Below, piece after piece: positions 9,793-19,347 of a DNA stretch of 64,000 nucleotides. The stretch's first letter is position 1. Each line of letters starts with the position of its first letter. The position numbers and the translations under genes were made by a program. This DNA comes from Closterium sp. NIES-65. Its lineage: Eukaryota; Streptophyta; Zygnematophyceae; Desmidiales; Closteriaceae. The notes beneath the pieces are model-generated. The model was not told the DNA's origin. It searched no databases and saw only the letters and a list, made by a program, of their open reading frames with translations. The DNA lies in assembly GCA_948144175.1 (NCBI GenBank), contig CANXME010000298.1, forward strand, positions 754,001-818,000, given 5' to 3'.

Positions 9793-11240
9793 CTCACCCC
9801 CGACGGACGGAGGACAGACAGACGCAGACTCAGCAACAAGACTGACAGCGTAGTCTAGACGACAGCGAGCAGCAAAGTCGACGAGCTCAGCGACAAGAGC
9901 AGACGCAGCAGCGGACTCAAAAGAGGGGTCAGTGACGACAGTAGCAAGCAAACGCGTGACAGTAGGACTGGCAGCACGAAGGGAGTCCGACTCAGGGTCG
10001 GCAAGCGCAGGAAGAGAGGACTCAGGAGGAGAAGGCAAAGGGGCACGCAGAGGAGCAGTGGACAGATGCAGAGACATCCGGTGCGTGCCAGGGACAGGAG
10101 GAGGACGCTGACGCGAACTGCGACCACTAGCGCGAGCACCATGAACAGGCAACGCAGGACGAGACGCAGGCTCGCGACGCTCAGCAAGACCTCCAGTAGG
10201 ACCAGTGTAAGGAGAGGGAGTAGGCAGTGGGGATGTAGGCTCCAACAGTGACTGCGACTGGACAGGCTGTGGACACCCTACCGGAGGAGAAAGACCAAGA
10301 ACCTGCTGCAGGAGCGGAACGAAATACGGCCGAGGCCGCGCGGCAGCTCCAGACGCAGCAGGGACAGCACCAGCACCCTCAGCGGCAGCACCAGCGCAAC
10401 CAACTCCTCCAGCGGCAGGACCTCCAGCAGCACTAGCAGCAGAACCACCGCCAGGACAGACAGCATTAGTCTCAGCACCAACACCCTCAGTAGCTCCTGC
10501 TCCAGTCGGACCCGCAGGCCCAACAGCTCCGGGACCGGCGGCACCAGCACCCACGACGGTCGAAGAAGCTCCAGCTCCAGCAATACGCCTCCAGCGGCGA
10601 GCAAACCACTCGCGCAGCTCCTGTGGAGAGAGGGACTCCCGTCGAGACGCAGCACCAGGAGAAACCCCAGGCTCAGCATCTCCAGACACAGCACCCCTAG
10701 GCTCAGCAGCTCCAGACTCAGCAACCCCAGGCTCAGCAGCTCCAGACTCAGCACCCCCAGACTCAGCACCCCCTAGCTCAGCACCTCCAGGCACAGCACC
10801 CCCCGGCTCAGCACCCCCAGGCTCAGCACCCTCAACAGTAGCACCCCCAGGCTCAGCACCCCCAGTAGCAGCACCTCCAGGCTCGGCACCCCCGCGGACA
10901 GCACCCCCAGAGTCAGCACCTCCAAGCTCAGCACCCGCAGCAGCACCAGAGTCACCAGAAACCTCGACCGGGGCAACTGCGTCTACCTGGGACACATCTG
11001 AGGGGGCAGGAACCTGAGGGGGAAGGGGGTCTACCGGGGGGGGAACCGGCACTAGGAAGTCCGGCGGCGGTGGGAGGGAAGGAGTGCGGTAGGGGAAGAG
11101 GCGGTAGAAGGGGACTGACTCGTCGAACGTGATGTCCTGGGAGGACAGAACACGACGAGAGGAGGGGTGGTAGAACTGCCACCCTGGAGCGTCAGGGGGG
11201 GAAGCCAAGGAAGACACAGGGAGCAGCACGAGGGGACAGC
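9740..11240 (-). pseudogene. B linker between integrase and RT
   Basis: After the FYHPSSRRVL and ITFDESVPFYR motifs that end the integrase, the frame runs through about 400 residues of low complexity. The core is a GGAEP-type repeat, 15 bp per unit, from about 10700 to 10960, followed by Ala/Gly-rich text and a Pro/Ser-rich stretch. It ends in ECALGTDVLEDR just before the RT. I see no catalytic domain. The same linker with other repeat numbers is in E and F. Confidence 0.8.
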
Positions 11241-12292
11241 TTGTCCGCAGACAAGTCGCGGACAAACGCCCGAGATCCCCAGACACGGAACGCAGACGCA
11301 TCGCCGACCTTCCCCGTCCACAGTAAGACTGAGGACATCGCAGGCCGAGAGACCCTGGGGTGAAGGTTGAGCTGATGCGCCGCGTACCGAACCGCAAACG
11401 GCCACAGAAAATGGGGGGCAGCCGCATGCATCATGGACGTACGAGCGACATCCATGACCATGCCAATGCGGCGCTCAGCAATCCCATTTTGCTGTGGAGA
11501 GTCCGGAAGCGTGAAGGTCTGGCGGATCCCCCGTGCACGACAGTAGTCTCGTAGAAGGCGAGAGGAGAACTCCCCGCCTCGGTCAGAGTGCAGACGCAGA
11601 ACAGGAAAGTCCGAGCCGAAGCTCCTCCTGAGCTGGAGACGGGCCTCGCGGATCCAGTCAATCAGCACCTCAGTGACAGCACCCTTGCTGCGCAAGGGGA
11701 AGACTGTGGTGTAACGCGAGTCGTCAACCACCAACAGGAAGTAGCGCTCGTGACCCTGCCCACGGACGGGGGCTGGGCCCCATACGTCCATGTGAAGTGT
11801 CTGCAGGGGAGCCTCCGTCGGGGGAAACTGGGAGGAGTGAGGAGCAGCCCGGAGGGGCCCCTCGACGCAAGGAACACAGGAAGGTCCTGGTCCCGAAGGA
11901 AGGGGAGGGAGAGACTGGGGAAGACCAGAGACAAGGACACGGGAAGCCATGCCCCGAAGACGGGGCAAGGAGGGGTGGCCCAGACGGTGGTGCCACAGGA
12001 GACTCTCGTGAGACAGGAGGCGACACGAACAGGGGGCGGACTCAGGGCCAGACCGGGACGCAGCAGCAAACACCTGACCTGACGAAGCTACCTGACCAAA
12101 CGCAGGGACAGTAGGAGACGCAGTGGTCAGGGTATAGAGGCTTGACCCCGGCCGACGCGAGAACGTGGCCAGGTGCCGGCCTGTGCGTGCGTCCGTGTAG
12201 TGGGTCACCCGCTGACTCGCAGGAGTGAACTGGTGAACCCCCGCATCCTGTAGGTCCGCACCACTCACCAAGTTCGTCGAGAACGAGAGAAG
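11240..12292 (-). pseudogene. B GAG-pre-integrase and integrase
   Basis: The zinc-binding pre-integrase part has HHRLGHPSLPR and the CVPC pair. The integrase core follows with its three acidic residues in HMDVWGP, RLHSDRGGEF and NGIAERR. One residue is missing in the VVDDxSRY block where E has VVDDFSRY. The frame continues from the protease part through a TAA at 12293-12295 that replaces a tyrosine codon. It inserts the cDNA and makes the 5-bp target duplication. Confidence 0.9.
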
Positions 12293-13414
12293 TTACAGAC
12301 CAGACAGGGTGCCCGAGGGGGCAGCCGGACACGGGAGAACAGTGGAAAAGTGAGAGAGGACAGGACCCCCAGAGGGGTCAGCCAGGGAGACCGCAACCGG
12401 CTGGCCAAGCGGCGTGAGGGTGGTGCGGTCTCGGAAGAAGGAGCGAGAAGCCCCGGAGTCAAGTGTGAAAGTGAGGGAGGACGAGGGCGACGCAGTACCT
12501 GAGAGCGTAGTCTCACCAGTACCTGACAGCATAGAGGCACTGGCACCTAGAGAAATAGCCTCACAAGCACCTAGCGCAGCAGTACCAATGCCCGGGTCGG
12601 GCGGGAAACACCGGTAACAGTCACCCTCCTCACTAATAGTCACAGCATACATAGCAGCAAGGATAGCATAAAAGTCAAGATCAAAGATCGCTACACCAGC
12701 CCTAAGAAGCTCATCCCAGCGGGGAATCTCACTAGCCTCGGGGAACTGCTGACGCCAAGCGTCCGTCAGGCGGCCAAAGCAGCGCTGGGTGGGGTGGGCA
12801 CCCCCACACTGCTCACCCGCGCGGTCGCCGGAACGAAGGACGTAGGAACACGGACCAGCACCCCCACCCCTCTGACGCCGAGCGTACCACTCACGGAGCT
12901 GCTGGGGCGGAGGGATGTCCCGCGAACGCTGCTGCTGCTGCTGGCGCTGACCACTACCAGCGCCGCTCCGCTGCGGGGTACCACCCCGACCAGCTCCACC
13001 CCCTCCGCCACCACCGCCTCCTCCTCCGCCTCCTCCGCCGCCTCCACCTCCACCGCTGCCACCATCACCACCGCTGCCGCCACCACCGCCGCCTCCGCCG
13101 CCGCTGCCACCACCACCACCACCCCCGCCACCACTCCCGCCGCCACCCCCACTCCCTCCGCCGCCTCCACCGCCACCTCCACCGCCCCCTCCAGCTCCAC
13201 CCGCGCCCTTGCCCCCCTTGCCCTTGCCAGAGCGGCGTCTCCCACTAGGGGCAGACGCCGCGCCGACCGACTCAAGACCAAGCAGGTCGGCACCAGCAGC
13301 AGAGGCAACAGAGGGCAGCAGGGGGGAAGGAGAGCACCCCTCAAAGATGGGGGTGCGAGGGTCACCACGAGAAGCTCCTACAGCGACGATGCTCTTCTCC
13401 GCCGCGAGTGTCAC
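12293..13414 (-). pseudogene. B gag C-terminal part and protease
   Basis: The start is in a different frame from the gag N-terminus, so a frameshift lies near 13400. A Ser-rich segment with GRRRSGKGKGGKG leads to about 80 residues that are almost all glycine. Next come an RxW-type segment (REWYARRQRG), a Cys/His cluster around EQCGGAHPTQRC, and the aspartic protease motif FTLDSGASRSFF. The Cys/His cluster stands where a zinc knuckle is usual but does not fit CX2CX4HX4C. The protein ends at a TAA. Confidence 0.85.
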
Positions 13415-13826
13415 TAGTGCGGAGGTGCGTAATGAGGTCAGCGATAGTGGGAAAGGCAGAGAGGTCAGGAAAGAGGTAGGGAAGCATGAGACGGCTCAGT
13501 GCAGTAGTGGCAGGGGAAGAGTAGCGCGCAACTACAGCGTCGTACAAGGTCTGAGCACTCTTGTAATGACTAAAGTGCGCGCGCTCAGTGGTAGGGAGGT
13601 GGCGACGCACAGCAAGACGTGCAGCAGCATCGCGGGTGGCCCACTAAGAGCGAACAGTGGGGTTAGCATCAGCAGCAGGGGTAGGAGAGGCGCCAGAAGT
13701 GAGGTCAAAGAGAGAAAGGCCGTCTGCTCTATCGCACTGTAAGAACAGCTGCAGGTCGTCGACCCAGACCTCAAAGTCAATGGCGCGACCCTCAGCGTCT
13801 AAAGCTAGGACACTAGGGGTAGCCAT
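13362..13826 (-). pseudogene. B gag N-terminus
   Basis: The ATG at 13826 opens the sequence MATPSVLALDAEGR and FEVWVDDLQLFLQ, the copia gag start also found in E, F and H. A TAG near 13644 replaces the glutamine in the conserved TVRSQWATRD. The same frame then continues with HLPTTERAHF and YLFPDLSAF. Gag forms the particle shell. The start is chosen because all four family members share the MA(T/S)P opening. Confidence 0.88.
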
Positions 13827-14783
13827 GACAGCAGTCGACGGTCTCACCAGACAGGACGGGTCGGGCAGCTCAGTAGCACAGCAGCACAGCAACACAGCAG
13901 CTCAACCGGCTCAGCAGCAACAGCAGCTCCGTGGGACCAGCGGCTCAGCTCCTCAGGCGGTGCAGGCGGCTCGGGCGGCTCGGGCGGCTCGGGCAGCTCG
14001 GGGAGTCAGCGGCACCGGCGTCTCGGGCGGCTCGGCTCCTCAGCTGTGCAAACGGCTCGGGCGGCTCGGGTTGCACGGCGGCTTACGGGCGGCTTGGGGC
14101 CGGGACGGCGGCGTGCGGCAGGGACGGGCGGCGAACGGGCGGTGTGAGGCCGGGACGGTGGCGCATGACTGGGACGGGAGGCGCACGGGCGGCTGGGAGC
14201 GGGGCCGGGATGGGCGAGGGGCCAGGACGGGCGGCGTCTCGGCGCCGAGGGGCCGAGACGGGAGAGCGCGGCCGGGGCGGGCGGCACAGGGCGGCTTGGG
14301 GCCGGTGCGGGCGGCACGCGAGCAGCTAGGGGCCGTAACGGGTGGCGCGCGGGTGGCTAGGGGCCGGGACGGGCGGCGCGCAAGCGGCTAGGGGCCGGGA
14401 CGGGCGGCGCGCGGGCGGCTAGGGGTCGGGTCAGGTGGCGCGCGGGCGTCTAGGGGCCGGGACGGGCGGCGCGCGGGCGGCTAGGGGCCGGGACGGGCGG
14501 CTCGTGGGCGACTAGGGGCCGGGACGGGCGGCGCGCGGGCTGCTAGGGGCCTGGAAGGGCGGCGCGCGGGCGGCTAGGGGCCGGGACGGGCGGCGTGCGG
14601 GCGGCTAGGGGCCGGGCCGGGAGGCTCGCGGGCGGCTAAGGGCGGCGCGCGGTCGTCTAGGGGGCCGCAGGGCAGGCCGACCGAGTGAGAGTGAGGGCCC
14701 GGAGTGCGCTCCGGGCAGAAAAAAAAGTTTTAAAATTGGTGGGCCCTAAGCACAGTTCCCACGGGGGAACCTGCTCGATACCA
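13827..14783 (-). repeat. B leader: GC-rich tandem repeats and primer site
   Basis: Between the LTR and gag lies about 0.95 kb of GC-rich repeats. From about 14100 to 14650 a unit of about 31 bp with CTAGGGGCCGGGACGGGCGG recurs with variation; closer to gag a CTCGGGCGG triplet-rich stretch appears. The primer site is at 14771-14783 on the minus strand, TGGTATCGAGCAG, a degenerate initiator-Met type. No upstream protein is recognised. Confidence 0.8.
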
Positions 14784-14920
14784 TGTGGAAAGTAGAACGA
14801 GAATGAATGAACTATGAATGAAGTGAGTACATATAGGAAACCCTAGTTGTGTTGTACCCCCTATGGGATACCCCATTACAGCCTACACAATAGCATAAGC
14901 TATATATATATGTTCTGACA
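14784..14920 (-). repeat. 5' LTR of B
   Basis: 137 bp, same length as the other copy, with three substitutions between them. It would contain the promoter of the element. Confidence 0.93.
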
Positions 14921-14997
14921 AGTACAACCCAATCTAGGGTTTCTATATGTATTCAACCCTCTTTTCTGCTTCTAAACTTTTCCTCGTGATTCTGACA
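14921..14997 (+). repeat. 3' LTR of A, second part
   Basis: Starts with the duplicated AGTAC (14921-14925) and continues the A LTR to ATTCTGACA at 14997. Joining it to 7698-7750 after removing one AGTAC gives a full LTR of about the same length as the 5' copy. Confidence 0.92.
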
Positions 14998-15002
14998 TGC
15001 AC

Positions 15003-15828
15003 AAATGGTTTGTAAAATCTCGGCGAACACACCGAGGACACATGGCTGGGATACATTGGGCATGGGTAGTTTTTGATTGGTTGCGCAGAATCATTTTGTT
15101 GAATGTCGTGACACTGTCGCGAACACCGATACATACACACAAAAAAATGGCAATGCTAATAAAAAGATCTGTTGTGATTAATATGTGACAATATTGAAGC
15201 AGGATCTGGTAATGATATTAGTACACTCACTTTCGCTAGAATAACACGTGCATATGAAGAACGTTATACATAATAAAGTAGCTTCTCTAAGGTGTAAAAT
15301 AGAACCACTATAAAGACGTGAAAATTGAGCTGCTAATTTCATTAAAATAAAAAAATGTATAGATTTGAGCACCATAAACAGTCGTTACATAGCAATTACT
15401 TATTAAAATGAGCTAAAATACAAAAATAAACACCCAACCCAGTCTACGAAACTAGTATAAACAACGACATACTAACTTAGCACTAACGGGTAAACGTCAG
15501 TGCCAGGCATGATTTTTGCAGCTGTGCCAACACCAAAAGAACAATGAAAACGAAGGTAACAAGACCATAATGCAGGGTGAAAATATGAATACATATACTC
15601 TTACAAGCTGCACGCGAACCAAGCCAACGCATCAATGTAAATAAACACCTGAGAGGAGTCCGACAGAAACAAAAAGATACTCCATCCACTATCTGCCAAA
15701 ACATGGGAGACCACAGCAGGAAATGCACGGTGATATGGGATGAAACATAAAACAAAAAAATATAACACAAAATCGACTAAGCTGCACACCTCTCAGCTTC
15801 AAAGTCGACAGCAGCGCACCTCTAAGCT
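15003..15828. other. AT-rich unassigned sequence
   Basis: Clearly lower in GC than its surroundings. No long open frame, LTR end or tRNA-like motif. It may be host intergenic DNA. A short imperfect repeat around GCACACCTCT and GCGCACCTCTAAGCTGC sits at its right end. Confidence 0.6.
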
Positions 15829-15833
15829 GCATC

Positions 15834-15970
15834 TGTCAGAGGTCCACTGGTGATCCCCGATTGATCCTAGGGAAGGGTTACAGGCTCGTTGTACTGGGGG
15901 GTTATGGGCGCACTGACCAGCTACTTAACAAGCCCTTTTATCCCAGTGGTTAGTGGCTGGGATCCTGACA
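15834..15970 (+). repeat. 5' LTR of TRIM1
   Basis: Contains AGGGTTACAGG, GGGGGTTATGGGCGCAC and CCCTTTTATCCCAGTGG, blocks that are conserved in the TRIM2 LTR. Confidence 0.92.
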
Positions 15971-16003
15971 TGGTATTAGAGCGAAGGTCTTGGGTTCGAA
16001 TCC
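15939..16003 (+). promoter_or_regulatory. tRNA-like Pol III promoter motif across LTR end and interior
   Basis: TATCCCAGTGGTT at 15939-15951 resembles a tRNA A box, and CCCAG/CTGGG can form a D-arm-like hairpin around it. GGTTCGAATCC at 15993-16003 is an exact B-box consensus inside a GGG/CCC T-arm-like stem. The distance between them, about 50 bases, is right for a tRNA gene. The primer site lies between the boxes. Both boxes have counterparts in TRIM2. Promoter activity is inferred, not shown. Confidence 0.5.
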
Positions 16004-16039
16004 CGGTGTGTGCACTTCGGGCATCCCAGTGCGGGGGGG

Positions 16040-16178
16040 TGTCAGAGGTCTACTGGTGATCCCCGATTGATCCTAGGGAAGGGTTACAGGCACGTTGGCC
16101 TGGGGGGTTATGGGCGCACTTACCCGTTACACAAACAAGCCCTTTTATCCCATTGGTCTAGTGGCTGGGATTCTAATA
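16040..16178 (+). repeat. 3' LTR of TRIM1
   Basis: Copy of the 5' LTR with scattered substitutions; its end reads TTCTAATA instead of TCCTGACA. Confidence 0.9.
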
Positions 16179-16211
16179 GCATCTGCAGACAACCATTTGC
16201 AGCACTTTTAT

Positions 16212-17710
16212 CCTAATTGGGTTGTACTCGCTATAGAGTACCCCACTGCAGGCTAGACAATTAAAACATTTTGACACACCCCCATAGCCAAAGTGGGGTG
16301 TAATCAGCACAATGAGCAAGCAGGCATAGAGCAGGAGTTCACAATAGCGAGCAAAGCTAGAGCTAATCACAGCGGGCAAGTGAGGAGGAGGAGGAGCTGT
16401 GGAGGGAGAGAAGATGGGAGGCAACAACTGAAGCTGCAGAGGCACGGGCACAAGATCGGCTCACTCAGAGGCTACCGAAGCAAGGGCGACGGACTACTGG
16501 ACTAACTGGCTCCGCGGCTATAGACGAGCGGCACGAGCAACGGACCCACTGGCGACTGGTGCAACAGGCTCACTGGCTACCGAAGCAAGGGCGACGGATT
16601 ACATGCGCTGCAGGCGACACGATAGCTACCTTCACACAACCTCCTCCAGCTGCCCCACACCCCTCGACACACACCCCCTGCTCAAACCCTAGTTCCACTC
16701 CCACAGCACCCCCCTTTCACACACCCCTTGCTGCACCCTAGGTTCACTCACACCCCACCCCCTAGCACCACTCTGTCGACTCCCACACACCCGTCCCCCT
16801 CAGCGGCAGCTGCAGCAGTGGGAGACAGAGGAGGAGGGGAGCAGGGGAGACCACACACCCGCCACCCCCTACTCGCCACCCCCATACCCTAACACAGGGC
16901 AGGGTGGGACGGCGGGTAGGGAGGTTACGGGGGGGGGGCCGACGCGCGGCCCCTCAGGGCGCCAAAACAGGCAGCAGAAGGGGCGACGCTCGCCCCCCCC
17001 CCCCCCCCCAAGGCGGCCCCCTCAAGTCGCCTCGACAGGCGACGGGAAAAGAGGGGGGGGGGGGGGGGGGGGGCACGGGCCCCCGGTGCGCCGCGACAGG
17101 CGACGGAGCATGGCCGGGGCGGGGCCGAGGCAGGGTCGAGGCAGGGCCGAAATTGGCGGCGACGGGGCCGCAAGTGGCGGCGACAGGGCCGCTAGGGGCG
17201 GCGACGGGGCCGCTGGTGGCGACAACGGGGCCGATAGGGGCGGCGACGGGGCTGCGAAGGGGCTGCGAGGGGCCTGGAAGGGCAGCGACGGGCCACTAGG
17301 GGCGGCGACGGGGCCGCGAGGGGCCTGAAAGGTCGGCGACGGGGCCGCTAGGGGCGGCGACGGGGCCGCGAAGGGGCCGCGAGGGGACTGGAAGGGTGGC
17401 AACGGGGCCGCTAGGGGCGGCGACGGGGCCGCGAAGGGGCCTCGAGGGGCCAAGAAGGGCGGCGACGGGGCTGCTAAGGGCGGCGCGAGGGGCCATGAGA
17501 GGGGCCTCTAGGAGGGGAAGAAAAAAATAAGTCTGTCGCACGCCACGGGGCGTACAACACACAGAGTAGCAGCGGAAGCAGTTAGGTGGGCCCATAAGCC
17601 AGGAGCGTAGATGCTCCGATAGCATGTGAAAAATGAGTAATGGAGAAGAGGGGTTGCACTAGCAGCAGTTGGCATACATATAGGAAACCCTAATTGGGTT
17701 GTACTCGCTA
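16212..17710 (-). mobile_element. Element I: non-autonomous relative of A, minus strand
   Basis: At 16212-16276 lies the start (minus strand TGTCAAAATG) of an A-type LTR, truncated after CCAATTAGG. The hairpin CCCCCA/TGGGG follows at 16279-16298. The interior to 17612 carries the same blocks as A, including GTGGGAGTCGAC-like and CTATGGGCCCACC-like text, plus a 21-bp array and long C and G tracts. The primer site is degenerate at 17613-17624 (minus TGCTATCGGAGC). The 5' LTR part is 17625-17710 and is cut off where element J begins. No target duplication can be seen. No gag or pol. Confidence 0.78.
16980..17500 (-). repeat. 21-bp GC-rich array and homopolymer runs in element I
   Basis: From about 17150 to 17470 units near GGCGACGGGGCCGCTAGGGGC recur. 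A C-run of 18 lies near 16992-17009 and a G-run of more than 20 near 17053-17074. The same 21-bp unit occurs in the leader of E, here on the opposite strand relative to the window but the same relative to the element. Confidence 0.85.
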
Positions 17711-19056
17711 TAGAATTGAAAACCCCTTATTCTGTTCTAACTTTCTGCTTGCGTTCTCGACATGCTATCAAAGCGAGTACGCTCCTGGCCTGTGGGCCCA
17801 CTTGCTTCCGCTGATGTCTTGTCTGTCACGTGCTTCGTGGCGCGCGACGTTTTTTCTTCCCGCCACATGCTCGTGGCGCATGGCAGGTTTTTGCCCGCCG
17901 CGCGCTCGGGGCGTGTGGCGGTTTTTTGCCCGCCGTGCGCCCCGAGGAGCGCGGCGGTTTATTGCCTCACGCGTCACCTTGGGGACCCGCGCGTCCCCCC
18001 TGTTGACCGTCGTCCCCCCCCCCCCCCCCCCCGGGGACCCGCGCGTCCCTTCCTGTCGACCGTCGCGTCACCTCGGGGACCCGCGCGTCCCTCCCCGTCG
18101 ACCATCGCGCCGCCCCCGGGACCCGCGCCGCCCCCGGGGACCTGCGCGTCCCCCCCGTCGACCGTCTTGTCGCCCTTGGGGACCCACGCGCGCCCCCCGC
18201 GATCCTGTCGCGTCGCCCTGGGGACCTGCCCGCGGCCCCTGCCATCCTGTCGCGCCGCCCTGGGGATCCGCGCGCGCCCCCTGTGCTCCCGTTGCGGCGC
18301 CCCGTGCCCCCGTGCGCGCGAGGCTTCTTCCTCCCCGCGGGTGGCGAGTGTGGGGGTGGCGAGTATGGGGGTGACGCGTGTGTGAGGCCTCCCCTGCTCC
18401 TCCTCCTCCTCCTCCTCTTTCTCCCACTGCTGCAGCTGCCGTTGAAGGGGGTGGGTGTGTGGGAGCCGAGGGAGTGGCGCTAGGGGGGTGTCGTGAGAGT
18501 GGAGCAAGGTGTTCAGCCGGAGGTGTGTGAAAGGGGTGTGAGATAGTTGGGGGAGGTTGAGCAGAGGTAGCCGTCATGACGTCACCAGCACCAATAGTCA
18601 GGGGCCCTTGCTCCGGTAGCCCAGCGAGCCTGCTGCGCCAGTCGCCCGAGAGTCCGTTGCTCCTGCCGCTCATCCTAGCCACGGAGCTAGTTACTCCTGT
18701 AGTCCGGGGCCCTTGCTCTGATAGCCACCGAGTGCGCCGCTCCTAATGCCCGTGTGTATGCGGCTTCACTCGTCGCCTCCTATCTTCACTCCTCGCACAG
18801 TCCCTCCTCCTCCTCACTTGCCCTCTGTAACTGCCTCTAGCTTTGCTTGTGATTGTGAACTTCTTATGCGCCTGCTTGCTATGCTGATCATACCCCACTT
18901 TGCCTATGGGGGTGTGTCAGAATGTTATAATTGTCTAGTCTGCAGTGGGGTATTCTATAGTGAGTACAACCCAAATTAGGGTTTGCTATATGTATCCTAT
19001 CTACTGCTAGTGAAAACCCCTTCTTTCGTTCTAACTTTCTGCTTGCGTTCTGGACA
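17711..19056 (+). mobile_element. Element J: non-autonomous relative of A, plus strand
   Basis: Only the last 50 or so bases of the 5' LTR remain (17711-17762), fused head-to-head with the LTR of I. The primer site follows at 17763 (TGCTATCAAAGC). The interior to 18914 repeats blocks of A, including GGGGGTGGGTGTGTGGGAGCC. The hairpin CCCCA/TGGGG is at 18893-18911 and the complete 142-bp 3' LTR is 18915-19056. No coding frame resembles gag or pol. Confidence 0.82.
18915..19056 (+). repeat. 3' LTR of J
   Basis: TGTCAGAATGTTATAATTG to GCGTTCTGGACA, 142 bp, same length and clear homology to the A LTR. Confidence 0.9.
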
Positions 19057-19249
19057 CCATCACATCAGCTTCACGTATCGCCCGCATAGACCAATACGTG
19101 ACATCATTGAAACAACAAAGAGTGCGCAAGGTGATACTACGGAAGAACGGAAAACTGAGCGACTGAATAGCGTATCACAACTATCGAGCACATAAAGTGA
19201 TAAAAACGGATCTGCTTTTCACGTGGAAGACGAGTGCACACGAGCTGGC

Positions 19250-19347
19250 TGTCAAACTCATATGCTATAGTCTATGTAGGCTGTAGTAGGGTAGACAATA
19301 TGGGGTGCAACACTTTTAGGTTTTCCTACTTGTACCCACCTCTTTCT
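19250..19347 (+). repeat. 5' LTR of E, first part
   Basis: TGTCAAACTCATATGC to CACCTCTTTCT. It is interrupted by C1; 19343-19347 (TTTCT) is the left target duplication of C1. Confidence 0.9.

Larger units (their letters stand above)
7751..14920 (-). mobile_element. Element B: near-complete Ty1/copia, inserted in the 3' LTR of A
   Basis: A 7170-bp minus-strand element with two 137-bp LTRs (7751-7887 and 14784-14920) that differ at only three positions. The target duplication is AGTAC. Minus-strand order is LTR, primer site, GC-rich leader, gag, protease, integrase, long linker, reverse transcriptase, RNase H, PPT hairpin, LTR, the copia order. The open frame is broken by at least two nonsense codons and several frameshifts, so it is probably no longer autonomous despite the young LTRs. 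Confidence 0.93.
6562..14997 (+). mobile_element. Element A: non-autonomous LTR retrotransposon (interrupted by B)
   Basis: The 5' LTR is 6562-6703 and the 3' LTR begins at 7698, is broken at 7750 by element B, and resumes at 14926 to end at 14997. Without B the element is only about 1.27 kb. LTR ends are TGTCAGAAT and ATTCTGACA, a perfect 9-bp inverted repeat. The 5-bp target duplication TGCAC lies at 6557-6561 and 14998-15002. The interior of 994 bp has a primer site and a PPT-like hairpin but no gag or pol. It is a TRIM/LARD-like element that needs proteins from elsewhere; shared LTR blocks point to the B/E/F type as helper. Confidence 0.9.
15834..16178 (+). mobile_element. TRIM1: 345-bp LTR element with 69-bp interior
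   Basis: Two LTRs, 15834-15970 (137 bp) and 16040-16178 (139 bp), both starting TGTCAGAGGTC and ending in GTGGCTGGGAT plus a TGACA or mutated TAATA end. The interior is only 69 bp, with primer site TGGTATTAGAGC at 15971-15982 and a GCGGGGGGG tract before the second LTR. The 5-bp target duplication GCATC is at 15829-15833 and 16179-16183. No protein can be encoded, so it must be moved in trans. A related copy with another primer site is at 45716-45948. Confidence 0.92.

Noticed and set aside
12766..13417. Thr/Ala- and Val/Ala-rich frames across the glycine-rich gag part of B (also in F and H)
   Set aside because: They are alternative frames of a GGN repeat; only the glycine frame connects to gag and protease.
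14006..14391. Arg/Gly-rich open frames in the leader of B
   Set aside because: The leader is a GC-rich tandem array; stops are rare by composition, and no similar protein is seen in E, F or H.
15939..16003. SINE instead of TRIM
   Set aside because: The 137-bp direct repeats with TG..CA type ends, primer site and 5-bp duplication fit an LTR element; the tRNA-like boxes are kept as a separate observation.
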